Positions 53,285 through 62,455 of a DNA stretch of 64,000 nucleotides are shown here, in pieces. The stretch comes from JAUWPO01 sp965603285 (GTDB taxonomy: Bacteria > Chloroflexota > Anaerolineae > Anaerolineales > UBA4823), in contig CBFDCK010000004.1 of NCBI GenBank assembly GCA_965603285.1, forward strand, positions 8,621 through 72,620. Reading direction: 5' to 3'. The position numbers and the translations under genes are program-made. How positions within the stretch are numbered: position 1 is the stretch's first letter; every line of letters starts with the position of its first letter. Below the pieces are notes generated by a model. The model searched no databases, was not told where the DNA came from, and saw only the letters and a program-made list of their open reading frames with translations.

Positions 53285-54717
53285 GCACGAATTTCCTGTA
53301 CACCCTCTTCGTCAATACCCCGTAATGCCAGGATTGAGAGCAAAAAAAGCACTCCATAAATGGTGAACAGCAGCACATAGCCGGCGTTATCCGCGATCGG
53401 TCCACCGATATAAGCGCCAATAGCGCCCGCTCCCGCGCCAGCAAGATTGGATAATCCCAGGAAGCGTCCAGCCTGTTCCGGCGGCACAATCTCCGTGCCA
53501 AGCGCCCAATTGGTGGAATAAAACAACCCGACCCCAGCACCTATCAGGCAGGCGCCAATATATAAGCCTGTGATCACCGGCACGATCAAGGCAATAAAAG
53601 TGCCTAAGGCTGCTAAAAAACCGCACACGGCAACCAGGGGCTTCTTTCCAAAACGATCAGCCAGCCAGCCGCCGGGTAATGCCACCAATAGAACAAAAAC
53701 GCCCACAAACATTAATACTGTCGCAGCGGGTCCAGCGGCACTTTGACCTTGAAATTCGTCAAATCGTTCCTGAAGGTAGAATAGCATAAAAACCCCCAGG
53801 TTAGTAGCCGCAACCAAGAACGTCAACCGGTTCACCACCCACCAGGTGAACGATGAGTGTTCGCGAATTGCAGGACCAATACTAATCCGGATGCTCGACC
53901 AGACACCGAACCCAATGGCGAACCCCATTCCAGCTAATCCCACAAATCCGGTAAGGACAATGCTCGCGTGCTGAGACAAATTAAGGGTCACACCCATGAT
54001 CTGGTTAACAGCCCCACCCATAAACAAAATGATCGTTGTAAAGACAACTGTCATCAGGAGCAAACGCAGAAAAGGTTCCCAAACCACACCTCCCGACGCC
54101 TCTTGCAGTGGTTGCTCGCGTACAAACATGACCACTAAAACGCAAATGACCAATACCGCCATTAAAACAAACAAAGCGCCCCACAGGTTGCCGGCACTGA
54201 TGAGTTTACCCATGACAAATGAAACGAATATCAACGGCAGTGGAAGCTCAAAAAGCGCCTTAACCCCTGAAAAGCGCCCCTTTTTATCGTCGGGTACCAT
54301 GTCTGGGATCAAGCCCTGTGTCCCTGATTGGGCTGTGTTAGAAAAAACCATTGAAAGGATATAAACAGCAAATAATGCCCAAAACCCAGTCAAGCCTTCC
54401 ATCCCAGCGATAAAACCTATCAATGCAAACACGACCAACTCGCCTGCTGTGCCGGCGAGGATAAAAGGTCTTCGGCGACCCCACCTCAACGTGCTGCGGT
54501 CGGAGAACATTCCCATTAGAGCCTGTACAAGGACTGCTACCATCAATGACCACAGTCGGATGATGCCAATATAGGTTCCTTTATCCGCCTCGCCAATAAA
54601 CCTCTGCACCAGCAGGGGGGCAATTAAGGGCGCTAATACCTGGGAACGTGTAGTCAGAGCGAACCAGTAGATATTGATAGTGATGTAGTCATACCAGTGA
54701 ACTGTGCGTCTCATCAA
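53281..54717 (-). CDS. Major facilitator superfamily transporter (SLC45/GPH-like)
   Basis: 478 residues and 12 predicted membrane helices. 'MGMFSDRSTLRWGRRRPFIL' (quoted as the loop 2-3 motif) is the A-motif of MFS transporters in its SLC45/GPH-like variant, and 'GGWLADRFGKKPLVAV' is the second copy between helices 8 and 9. Such proteins move sugars or drugs. The neighbours do not define the substrate. Confidence 0.88.
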   Translation of the reverse strand: MMRRTVHWYDYITINIYWFALTTRSQVLAPLIAPLLVQRFIGEADKGTYIGIIRLWSLMVAVLVQALMGMFSDRSTLRWGRRRPFILAGTAGELVVFALIGFIAGMEGLTGFWALFAVYILSMVFSNTAQSGTQGLIPDMVPDDKKGRFSGVKALFELPLPLIFVSFVMGKLISAGNLWGALFVLMAVLVICVLVVMFVREQPLQEASGGVVWEPFLRLLLMTVVFTTIILFMGGAVNQIMGVTLNLSQHASIVLTGFVGLAGMGFAIGFGVWSSIRISIGPAIREHSSFTWWVVNRLTFLVAATNLGVFMLFYLQERFDEFQGQSAAGPAATVLMFVGVFVLLVALPGGWLADRFGKKPLVAVCGFLAALGTFIALIVPVITGLYIGACLIGAGVGLFYSTNWALGTEIVPPEQAGRFLGLSNLAGAGAGAIGAYIGGPIADNAGYVLLFTIYGVLFLLSILALRGIDEEGVQEIRA

Positions 54718-54928
54718 TCATTGACCAGGTTTTACCACCGTCTGTATCTTTGTGTACGACAGCCAGCAGTTGTAGGTTGAGGCTCTACTTGTATATTTAA
54801 TTATACCTACGATGGTGTGATTTAAAACTTCCCTCTACGCCTAGTTCATCTTATAATTAGGTCGAACCAATCTATTGGTCTAATCTGTCTCTATAAATCT
54901 TGTTCCTAGGACTTCAGGAGAGTATTAA

Positions 54929-56188
54929 ATGCCTTCATCCGACAACATCCTGGCTATCATATTAGGTGGAGGGGTAGGTAAACGCCTGTACCCTCTTACT
55001 AAAGAACGGTCCAAACCAGCTGTCCCTATGGCTGGAAAATACCGCTTGATTGACGTGCCAATCAGCAATTGTATTAATTCCGACATCAACCGAATCGCCA
55101 TCTTGACACAATACAACTCGGTCTCCTTGCACCGACACATCACTCACACATATAATTTCGATTCATTTCACCGCGGCTGGGTGCAAATCCTGGCTGCCGA
55201 ACAAACCCCGCTCAGCAGAGACTGGTACCATGGAACGGCTGATGCCGTACGTAAACAGCTCTTTGAGATTAAATCAACGGGTGCGGAGTATGGGCTCATT
55301 CTGGCAGGAGATCATCTCTACCGCATGGATTACAAAGCCCTAGCTAAATTTCATTGGGAACACGAGGCCGACATAACGGTAGCGGTGCAGCCCGTGGCCG
55401 CTGCGGATGCCCACCGTCTTGGTTTGCTCAAGCGCAACGCAGATTGCCGCATTACCGCTTTTGTTGAGAAAACCAAGGATCAAGATATTTTAGCCAAATT
55501 CGTCAGCCGGGACGAACCTGAACGACCATATTTGGGATCAATGGGCATCTATCTTTTCAATATGGATATCCTGGTGGACATCCTTGAAAACACAACCTTC
55601 GACGACTTTGGCTCGCAGATCATCCCAAACAAACTCTCCACCAACAACGTCTTCGGATACGATTTCGATGGTTATTGGGAAGACATCGGAACGATCCGCT
55701 CTTTTTACGAGACAAACCTGCTGCTCGCTCGACCGGATTCACCCTTTAACTTCAACGATCCCCATAGCCCAATTTACACGCGCCCGCGATTTCTGCCTGG
55801 GTCAGTGATCGACGGCGCAATACTTCGCAACGTGCTGCTGGCTGATGGATGTAAGATCCTCCAGTCTGAAATTACTGATTCTGTTGTGGGTCTGCGCAGT
55901 CAAATCGCTGATGGGGTCAGGATGAATAGAACGATCATGATGGGGACTGATTATTATGATCCCGTTGATATCGCGCCTCCAAGCATTATTCCACTTGGTA
56001 TTGGACTCAATTGCCAGATAGAAGGGGCTATCCTGGATAAAAACGTGCGCATAGGAGAAGGTGTTACCATCAAACCATTCCCTCCAGGCACGGAATTAGA
56101 TGATGGTAGATGGGTCTCGAAGGATGGAATTGTAGTAATCCCCAAAAACTCAACCCTGTACCCAGGTACATATATTGGACCTGATTAA
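54929..56188 (+). CDS. glgC: Glucose-1-phosphate adenylyltransferase
   Basis: 419 residues. 'AIILGGGVGKRLYPLTKERSKPAV' region (quoted in part) is the nucleotide site, 'GTADAVRKQLFEI' and 'GLILAGDHLYRMDY' the catalytic core, 'FVEKTKD' the glucose-1-phosphate loop, and the C-terminal left-handed beta-helix is complete. It makes ADP-glucose for glycogen. This complements the glycogen-degrading genes at 28-33 kb. Confidence 0.96.
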   Translation: MPSSDNILAIILGGGVGKRLYPLTKERSKPAVPMAGKYRLIDVPISNCINSDINRIAILTQYNSVSLHRHITHTYNFDSFHRGWVQILAAEQTPLSRDWYHGTADAVRKQLFEIKSTGAEYGLILAGDHLYRMDYKALAKFHWEHEADITVAVQPVAAADAHRLGLLKRNADCRITAFVEKTKDQDILAKFVSRDEPERPYLGSMGIYLFNMDILVDILENTTFDDFGSQIIPNKLSTNNVFGYDFDGYWEDIGTIRSFYETNLLLARPDSPFNFNDPHSPIYTRPRFLPGSVIDGAILRNVLLADGCKILQSEITDSVVGLRSQIADGVRMNRTIMMGTDYYDPVDIAPPSIIPLGIGLNCQIEGAILDKNVRIGEGVTIKPFPPGTELDDGRWVSKDGIVVIPKNSTLYPGTYIGPD

Positions 56189-56252
56189 TATCGCACAATC
56201 GTAATCCTGTTATGGGTGGGCACTCTTCCCAATAAAAGCCTGTTTATCTTTT

Positions 56253-56648
56253 TCAAACAGCCATCTCTACCGCTCTAGTATAAATCTCAAATTGGGGCGG
56301 CTGCTCGAAATGTTTCTTAACCGCACACAGTTCTGCTGAACGCACGAGCGATGAATAGTACTTCTGCGGGAAATTTGAGGGTACCTGAATTTCTATTTCA
56401 ATCTTTCCTAGCATGCCGTTATTGGGAGACTTATGTACTCGCTGGATGATACGGATGCCTTCCGTCGGAATACCTCTTTGCTGGCAGAAACCCAACACAT
56501 AAATACCTGCGCAGGTGCCAAGTGAGGCCAAAAAGGTCGCAAAAGGCGTTGGCGCTGTTGACATAGGTGGTTGGTCTGTGTGTACTGTAAATTGCCCAAA
56601 ATGAGCGTCGACTCGAGCTCCACCGGGAAAATCTATAACCATTTCCAT
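56253..56648 (-). CDS. OsmC/Ohr-family protein
   Basis: 131 residues. The two family cysteines are present: 'SLGTCAGIYVLGFCQQRG' on the first helix and 'SAELCAVKKHFEQPP' on the second. The family reduces organic hydroperoxides with thiols. Sequence is shorter than classic Ohr and fits the broader OsmC group. A GGAGG precedes the ATG by about 8 bases. Confidence 0.88.
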   Translation of the reverse strand: MEMVIDFPGGARVDAHFGQFTVHTDQPPMSTAPTPFATFLASLGTCAGIYVLGFCQQRGIPTEGIRIIQRVHKSPNNGMLGKIEIEIQVPSNFPQKYYSSLVRSAELCAVKKHFEQPPQFEIYTRAVEMAV

Positions 56649-56733
56649 TAATTAAATCCTCCAAATAAACTTCCGATTAACTCTCATACTTAGATGCAGG
56701 TTTCTCAAATAAGTTACACATCTTAAAATATTG

Positions 56734-56762
56734 CTGGGGCTGCAAAGTTGTTACAGCCCCAG
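56734..56762 (-). terminator. Hairpin downstream of the ArsR-type regulator gene
   Basis: CTGGGGCTG pairs with CAGCCCCAG (9 bp) around an 11-base loop; on the minus strand it is followed by CAATATTTT, a weak T-rich tract. It lies about 90 bases after the regulator stop codon. Confidence 0.65.
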
Positions 56763-56851
56763 TTGATGACCCTACCTGAACCTAAGGAGACAACATTTCA
56801 ATTGTCTGGCATAAGAGCAGGTTTACTCAGCATGTAAAGTAACTAATACTT

Positions 56852-58030
56852 TTATTCCAAAGTCATTTCTCCCGATTCTGATTCTACGAAATTGTGCAAC
56901 AAAGAATTCAATTCATTAATCGCTTCATTTCGGGCTGCATAATGCCTTTCACCATGCGTTTCAAGTGACAGATGCACCAATCCGGCTAAACGAAGGGTTT
57001 TTAAATGATGCGTTACCGTCGGAGCGCGCAGTCTTAATTTGCGAGCAAGCTCAGCCGGTGTCATCGGTTCCTGCGCTAAATAATGCAGGATCCGCAACCT
57101 GGTTGGGTCTGAAACAGCTTTAAGTCCCCGCAGCAGTGCATCGGGAATAACTTCACCGTGTTCAAGTGATGCATCCTTGGGACGTACTCCAAACGTAACC
57201 AACATCTTCTTTTCGCTTATTTCACCAAAAATGACGAGGGGGGTACACCAATATGAAGGCACAAGCACCATCTCAGTCATTTCAGAAAGATTATCCATAT
57301 ACAGCCCTTGAGAAAGTTGCTCAAACAACTCAGGAAATGGAAGACGCTTTGCTAAATCCTTTGCTTTGCGCAAACCATCCTCTAACACCGGTTCTATTCG
57401 TTGCTCCTCTTCTGAAAAAAATGCATGGTAATAGTTCTCCAGGGCTGCTAAATAATTTTCACCATACTCGACAGGATGAATCCATGCATCCAGGATGCAT
57501 GCCAGCACTTTCGATGAGGGGATTTTGTGGTGCTTTCCTTGGGAGCGATATGTAGTGCGATAAGCTTTATTGAGAGTTTCAATATCAGCGTCGTTCCACG
57601 ATCTCCGGTCTGCAACATCCTTCAATACTTCGTTTATTTCCTGAAAGTAACACGTTGAGAACACCAGCATAGGTAAAAGCTGATCTGATGGTAATTGCCG
57701 TAAAGCCCACAACGCACTGGAGGCACTCTTAGGAGCCGGTAAATTATATATCCACTTCAAAGGGGGACCGACAAGCCTTTCTGCAACCAACAGCGTTTTA
57801 CGGTCATCAGTTGAAAGACGTGATCGAACACCGGCTGCCCACGAAGAGCGCAAACCAAAGCTGTCCGGCTCATGCAAGACCGAAAGACTGATAAAAAAAT
57901 CGTACGCAGTACCAGTGTCCCAACTCAATTGGGGCAATTGAGAGTATTCTCCTGATTGTACCAATTGGTCACTGCTGTTTTTATCAATATTCGTTTCGTT
58001 ATTGTCGGATTGGATTAGATTTTCGTTCAT
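56852..58030 (-). CDS. ArsR-family winged-helix transcriptional regulator with large N-terminal domain
   Basis: 392 residues. Start 58030 is chosen because its ATG overlaps the stop of the preceding small gene as ATGA; a frame extension to 58063 exists. Residues about 30-270 form a helical domain like the DUF5937-type sensor region seen in long ArsR proteins ('AYDFFISLSVLHEPDSFG' at its start). The C-terminal HTH has 'LKAVSDPTRLRILHYLAQE' and 'ELARKLRLRAPTVTHHLKTL'. No metal-binding cysteine motif is seen. It likely binds the palindromes upstream of its own operon (58292-58344), which is an inference. Confidence 0.82.
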   Translation of the reverse strand: MNENLIQSDNNETNIDKNSSDQLVQSGEYSQLPQLSWDTGTAYDFFISLSVLHEPDSFGLRSSWAAGVRSRLSTDDRKTLLVAERLVGPPLKWIYNLPAPKSASSALWALRQLPSDQLLPMLVFSTCYFQEINEVLKDVADRRSWNDADIETLNKAYRTTYRSQGKHHKIPSSKVLACILDAWIHPVEYGENYLAALENYYHAFFSEEEQRIEPVLEDGLRKAKDLAKRLPFPELFEQLSQGLYMDNLSEMTEMVLVPSYWCTPLVIFGEISEKKMLVTFGVRPKDASLEHGEVIPDALLRGLKAVSDPTRLRILHYLAQEPMTPAELARKLRLRAPTVTHHLKTLRLAGLVHLSLETHGERHYAARNEAINELNSLLHNFVESESGEMTLE

Positions 58031-58248
58031 ACCCGCACCCGGGAGAACTCTGCGCATGAACAATTACTCTCTTTTCTAATTCTCATTCCAACAGATATCA
58101 GTGTATTGCCAAGTCTAAGCATCAACCTATCCCTAATGCCTGGTAAGGAGAATTTTGCTCTCTTTGACAAACGTTCTCTTTTAACGGCACGCAGAAGTTC
58201 ATCCCGATAGGCTTTACCAAAATCATAATCACTGTGATAAACAGGCAT
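58027..58248 (-). CDS. Small conserved basic protein, 73 aa
   Basis: Start 58248, with AAAGGAG 8 bases upstream; a longer frame to 58287 lacks a ribosome site. The protein is 'MPVYHSDYDFGKAYRDELL' (first part) followed by a very basic amphipathic region ('RAVKRERLSKRAKF') and a hydrophobic segment 'LRLGNTLISVGMRIR'. It is coupled to the ArsR regulator by an ATGA overlap. Small proteins of this general plan accompany regulators in this phylum as far as I recall, but the function is unknown. Confidence 0.7.
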   Translation of the reverse strand: MPVYHSDYDFGKAYRDELLRAVKRERLSKRAKFSLPGIRDRLMLRLGNTLISVGMRIRKESNCSCAEFSRVRV

Positions 58249-58306
58249 CTCAAACTCCTTTCTATATAAAACATCAAAAACGACCATGTTACTTAGATAT
58301 ACATCT

Positions 58307-58344
58307 AAATTAGACTATTATCTAATTAGATAATAGTCTAATTT
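58307..58344. promoter_or_regulatory. Perfect 38-bp palindrome, probable operator
   Basis: Two 19-bp arms without a spacer, centred on CTAATTAG, with repeated TTAGAT/ATCTAA elements. A further imperfect palindrome (TTAGAT ... ATCTAA) adjoins on the left at 58292-58307. It lies 60 bases upstream of the small protein gene start on the minus strand, where the promoter of the small-protein/ArsR operon should be. AT-rich inverted repeats of this type are typical ArsR-family operators, so autoregulation is likely. Confidence 0.75.
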
Positions 58345-58379
58345 AAGCCTTTTGTCAAGACCTTTTATGAGGAAAAATA

Positions 58380-58781
58380 TTTATCAAATCCCCTTTAGCA
58401 CATATTCATTCGCTTGTGTTGTGGATAACCTGTGAATTTCTGTGGATAATTGTCATGATCTGGGGATATTTTGTGTTTATTAGATTGAGAAAAAATTTCA
58501 CATAGTCCCCTATATGGGGGATAAATATTAGCACAACCCAGATACGTGTTTTCCTTGGAATATGCACCGTAACCAAATCCAATTTCCACACACTTCCCCA
58601 TAAACCATCTGACAAAAACCTATTCATCGCCCCCCGAATGTAGCACCAACCTTTGCTATTACCCCCACATTTACTGGTATCTTTGCTATAAATATCTTTT
58701 ATCCACTTTTCCCCAATGACTACTATTATTACTAATCATATATATCTATTTAAATTGTTGATATATTTAAACAACCAATAT
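58380..58781. other. Candidate replication origin region: DnaA boxes and AT-rich tract
   Basis: Two perfect DnaA boxes (TGTGGATAA) are at 58420-58428 and 58441-58449, 21 bases apart in the same orientation; a weaker TGTGAATTT lies between them at 58431. A one-mismatch box TTATCCACT is at 58699-58707, and TGTGTTTAT at 58472 and TTTCCACA at 58583 are weaker. Bases 58715-58775 are about 80% A+T, as expected for an unwinding element. A TCCCC-TATAT-GGGGGA inverted repeat is at 58506-58521. No dnaA or dnaN gene is in the window, so this may instead be a DnaA-regulated promoter region. Confidence 0.5.
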
Positions 58782-60338
58782 TCACTCAGGCGATTCTGAG
58801 AAATACTTATCAGTGATGGGTGTTATGTCTTCTGTTGTATATTTTTGAAGGAGAGTAAAAAAATCACTCGTAGTGGCAATCTTGTGTGTGAAGCTTTGGG
58901 CATAATCTCGGAGGAAATCAAAAAAGGCTTCATCGCCGATTGAAAGCCGTAGATCTTCCAGGAATAATGCTCCATTCAAATAGACCGCATCCCGGTAAGA
59001 GCGATATGCATTGGCTACACCGTGGGGATTATAAATGCTGTCGTCCACCCAGCCTTGTGGTTGATAATAAAAAATTCGATAATTCCACCACCACTCGAGT
59101 GCTTCAGGATATTTATTTTCATAAAATAGGCGCTCGCTGTAGGTACAAAAAGCTTCATCCAACCAGGGCTCAAGTGCCTGATCGTTGCCCACCATTGCAT
59201 ACCACCATTGGTGAGCGGTCTCATGAGCCGCTATGGCTATCAAATACTCTCCAGGTGTATTTGTATATAGATTGTAAAAACCGTTGCTTAAGAAATACAT
59301 TCCATCGTATTCCATACCGTCCATGAAATCTGCCTCAACCACACTCAATATCTCCCTGGGATACGGACCGAAGAGATCAGAATAAAGCGCCAAAGACTCA
59401 ACAGTGGTTTGAAGGACCGCTTCACCTGCGTTTGTGTGAAGAGGAAATGAATAACTTAGAACAGTCACTGAATCCATCGTGTCAGTCATCACCTGGTAGT
59501 CGTGACTGACAGACCAGACAAAGTTTCTCGCATCTTTGAATTGGAATCTATGCCAGTTATCATCAATTTTTGCTGGCGCGCTGGCTGCGATGGTCAGATC
59601 TTCGCGCTCATCCAGCAGTTTGATGGCAACTTCAAAATCTGAGGTTTCGTAAGCCAGATGTTCGCCGTAGAAGCCGGCTTTGTGAGACAACCAGCCTGTG
59701 CCAGGAATATATGGGGGAATGAATGGATACCAATCCACGAAATTGGTCTGGCGTTCTGTGTACCCAAAGGGAACCGGTCGTTTATTTGCAGATCGATCAG
59801 GAGAAGGCAAGTCGAGCTCGTAAGATAAGTTTATCCTGATTTTCTCTCCGTGTTCTAATGGTTCCGACAGGGGCAATCTTAGTTGGCTGCCTTCCCATTT
59901 GTAATCACCAATAGGATCTCCACTCTCCCAATTTAATTCGCTCAGTGTGAAAACATCCGAATAATAGACTGGTTCTACCATCAACAACAAATCTGAAAGC
60001 GGTTCGGGAGCGTTGTTGTGATAAATGATCTGCTCGTCTACAGCCAGATGGTGATTGTCGTAGTTAAGTTCAGCGCTGAGGATGTATTGGGTGTTCTTAT
60101 GATCTATCGCTAGGGAAGTAGAGGTTCGGGGAAAGGTTGTAGGGTCATTGGGATGGGTTGATGGAGTAGATGGTTGGTCTTGCTCCACAGCATCTTCATA
60201 TGGCGTTCCTGGGGTATTTGTTACAGTAGGTTTATTTGATTCAGGGCTTTTGACCACACCAGTTGGGCTGCCTCCAGCGCAAGCAGATAAAACGAGCGTG
60301 AGCATGAAAACCAGATAAAACGATACGCTATGCAACAT
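58782..60338 (-). CDS. M1-family (gluzincin) metallopeptidase lipoprotein
   Basis: 518 residues. The signal peptide ends in lipobox 'VLSAC', with Cys20 the lipidated residue, followed by a Thr/Pro/Ser-rich linker to about residue 70. The zinc site is His372-Glu373-His376 in 'AAHETAHQWWYAM' with the third ligand Glu 18 residues later in 'PWLDEAFCTY'. 'DGMEYDGMYF' takes the place of the GAMEN exopeptidase motif. It is a surface aminopeptidase-like enzyme with an M1 N-terminal domain but no large C-terminal domain. Function as a true aminopeptidase is not certain. Confidence 0.88.
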   Translation of the reverse strand: MLHSVSFYLVFMLTLVLSACAGGSPTGVVKSPESNKPTVTNTPGTPYEDAVEQDQPSTPSTHPNDPTTFPRTSTSLAIDHKNTQYILSAELNYDNHHLAVDEQIIYHNNAPEPLSDLLLMVEPVYYSDVFTLSELNWESGDPIGDYKWEGSQLRLPLSEPLEHGEKIRINLSYELDLPSPDRSANKRPVPFGYTERQTNFVDWYPFIPPYIPGTGWLSHKAGFYGEHLAYETSDFEVAIKLLDEREDLTIAASAPAKIDDNWHRFQFKDARNFVWSVSHDYQVMTDTMDSVTVLSYSFPLHTNAGEAVLQTTVESLALYSDLFGPYPREILSVVEADFMDGMEYDGMYFLSNGFYNLYTNTPGEYLIAIAAHETAHQWWYAMVGNDQALEPWLDEAFCTYSERLFYENKYPEALEWWWNYRIFYYQPQGWVDDSIYNPHGVANAYRSYRDAVYLNGALFLEDLRLSIGDEAFFDFLRDYAQSFTHKIATTSDFFTLLQKYTTEDITPITDKYFSESPE

Positions 60339-60413
60339 ATGTCAATATCTTCCGCACAATGCTCTCCTGGCAACTACAAGAGATTCTAAAAGAAGCTCGA
60401 AAAATGGGAATAA

Positions 60414-62455
60414 TCAGGATGCCATCTCTTCTTTCACTTTTTGGTAAAGGGTTTCAGCCTTGAGCTCGCTTAAAGTGTAGCAGGGTGCCTGGAGGTGATC
60501 GGCCAGATTTTGTGCAAGACCTTGATCAAAAGCGGCGTGTTCCATATTTATGACCACGCTTCGGATCTCGTCGGTGGAAATTTGGTCTGCCAGGCGGTTT
60601 GCCTCCTCCTGTGGAGGAAGATTGCTCATAGAGACGTTGCCAGCCCCATCGGTCAAGAGGATAATTAAGGGGTTCACATCAGGGTGCAGGATGCGCTCTT
60701 TTTGGATAACCTGGTGAGCGCTGTACAGACCAGCAGAAAGAGGCGTCTTACCACCGACCGGGATGTCAGCCAGAGCGCGTTTGGCAAGCTGAACAGAATT
60801 TGTTGGAGGAAGGATGAGCGTTGAGCGATTTTTCTGGAATACAACCAGCCCAACCCGGTCGCGACGTTTGTAGGCATCGGTCAAGAGGGAAAGTATAGCA
60901 CCTTTGGTAGCCGACATGCGTTCTGCAACAGCCATTGACCAGGATGCATCAACAACGAAAAGAATCAAGTTCGCAGTCTTCTTAATTCGGATCTTGCGCT
61001 GAAAGTCGCTGGATTTAATGGCAAAAGCCAGCCGTTTACGCTGTTCGATGCGCTTCTTTTGGTGCGGGGCAGCGGCGCGAATGGTAGCATCGAAAGCGAT
61101 ATCATCGGTTTTTCCGTGAGCTGGACGAGCTTGGATATAGCGCCCGCGTTTGCGATCGGTATGTGAACGCGAGCGCCTACCAGCATGCCGGCGTGTTGTT
61201 CTATCGAGTGGATTGTCAATCTTGCGTGGGTCAAAGGTTGAACCGACCTTTACCTTTTCTCCGCCCTCCCACCAGTTGGCGCTGATTGTATCAAATACTT
61301 TCTGATGAGCGGGTTCGGCGGGGACTTGCTGTGTATCTTCGATCTGAACTTCCGTCGTCAGGGCTTTTTTTTTTCGCTGTGTGACTCCTCTTTGGGTACG
61401 GGTTCAGGTTCACCTTCACCGGACGAAGCGCCTTGCAATTGTTCAATTCGTTCTTGCAGTTCTTCGGTCGTTATCTCGGATTGATGGAAGGGACCGCGCT
61501 TGATACGGTGAGGTAATGCCAATTCCGCCGCCAGAGCGATATCGCGATCAGTTATCGCTGTCCTGCCTTCAAAAGCAGCATGAGCTCGGGCAGTTTTCAA
61601 AATCACTAAGTCGGCGCGATGCCCGTCCACGTCCAAGGAAGACGTCAAAGCCGCGATGGAAAGCAAATCACGATTTGAGTAAGTGACCTTGTCAATTAAT
61701 GTGCGTGCTTCTTCGATCTGGCGAGATAATTCCACCTCGGAAGGCAGCCATTGCTGGCGAAATTCTTCCTGATTTGTCTCAAATGCCAAATTGCGCTGCA
61801 TAATAAGGACCCGGTCTCTGGCGTCGCGTATCCCGTGGATTTCAACCGATAAAGCGAATCGATCCAGCAGTTGGGGACGTAAATCTCCTTCTTCAGGGTT
61901 CATCGTCCCGACGAGGATAAAGCGCGCCGGATGGGAGAAGGATATCCCCTCTCTTTCGACAATGTTGACCCCCATAGCGGCGGAGTCGAGCAGGAGGTCT
62001 ACGACATGATCGTCAAGCAGGTTGACCTCGTCGATGTAGAGCAGACCACGATTGGCGGCTGCCAGAACACCTGGCTCGAAGTGCCGTTCACCTTTCTGAA
62101 TAGCCTTCTCGATATCAAGGGTTCCTACCACGCGATCTTCAGTGGCGGAGACTGGCAAATCAACGAATCGAATCTGGCGTTTTTCTGTTAACAGTTCTTT
62201 TTCTGCTGGCATTTGTTCCTTCACCCAATCAGACCAGGTGTTGGGAGCATTAGGGTCGTCATTGAAAGGTGAATCGGCAAAGACTACGATTTGGGGTAGA
62301 AGTGCGGCCATTGCGCGTGCGGCAGTGGACTTTGCGGTCCCACGCTCACCACGTATCAGTACTCCACCTATACGGGGGTCAACAGCGTTGAGAACCAGGG
62401 CACGTTTCATGCGATCCTGGCCGACGACAGCGGTAAAAGGATAAATCGGAAGCAT
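60414..62455 (-). CDS. ChlD-like chelatase large subunit produced by -1 frameshift (ATPase + VWA)
   Basis: Joining the two frames at the A-AAA-AAG site gives 680 residues with no further stop. After the ATPase domain comes a basic linker ('RRHAGRRSRSHTDRKRGRY'), then a von Willebrand A domain with MIDAS 'VVDASWSMA' and 'ILLTDGAGN'. This is the organisation of the D subunit of magnesium/cobalt chelatases. The -1 frame is open continuously from the slippery run to the stop at 60414, and the length 2042+1 is a multiple of three. Frames on other phases in 60965-61234 are shadows. The same coding region also yields the short ATPase-only product. Confidence 0.85.
61358..62455 (-). CDS. ChlI/BchI-like AAA+ chelatase ATPase (zero-frame product)
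   Basis: 365 residues ending 'SEKKKP' at the stop right after the slippery run. Walker A is 'GVLIRGERGTAKSTAARA', Walker B 'GLLYIDEVNLLDDHVVD', sensor and arginine-finger region 'VGTMNPEEGDLRPQLLDRFAL'. This is the full-length I-subunit fold of Mg/Co chelatase. The gene has no cobN, chlH or porphyrin genes next to it, so cobalamin or bacteriochlorophyll use is undetermined. Expected product when ribosomes do not shift. Confidence 0.93.
   Translation of the reverse strand: MLPIYPFTAVVGQDRMKRALVLNAVDPRIGGVLIRGERGTAKSTAARAMAALLPQIVVFADSPFNDDPNAPNTWSDWVKEQMPAEKELLTEKRQIRFVDLPVSATEDRVVGTLDIEKAIQKGERHFEPGVLAAANRGLLYIDEVNLLDDHVVDLLLDSAAMGVNIVEREGISFSHPARFILVGTMNPEEGDLRPQLLDRFALSVEIHGIRDARDRVLIMQRNLAFETNQEEFRQQWLPSEVELSRQIEEARTLIDKVTYSNRDLLSIAALTSSLDVDGHRADLVILKTARAHAAFEGRTAITDRDIALAAELALPHRIKRGPFHQSEITTEELQERIEQLQGASSGEGEPEPVPKEESHSEKKKP
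61364..61390 (-). promoter_or_regulatory. Programmed -1 frameshift signal
   Basis: Read on the minus strand: an SD-like GAGGAG (61390-61385), 14 bases later the slippery heptamer A-AAA-AAG (61370-61364) at the end of a run of ten A, then CCC and the zero-frame TGA. The phase fits the dnaX-type slippery site exactly. Such signals are known in chlD genes of other bacteria, where they make two chelatase subunits from one gene. Confidence 0.85.

Noticed and set aside
60965..61234. 89-codon frame within the chelatase gene
   Set aside because: It runs in a third frame through the linker region of the chelatase; the -1 frame carries the recognisable protein sequence.
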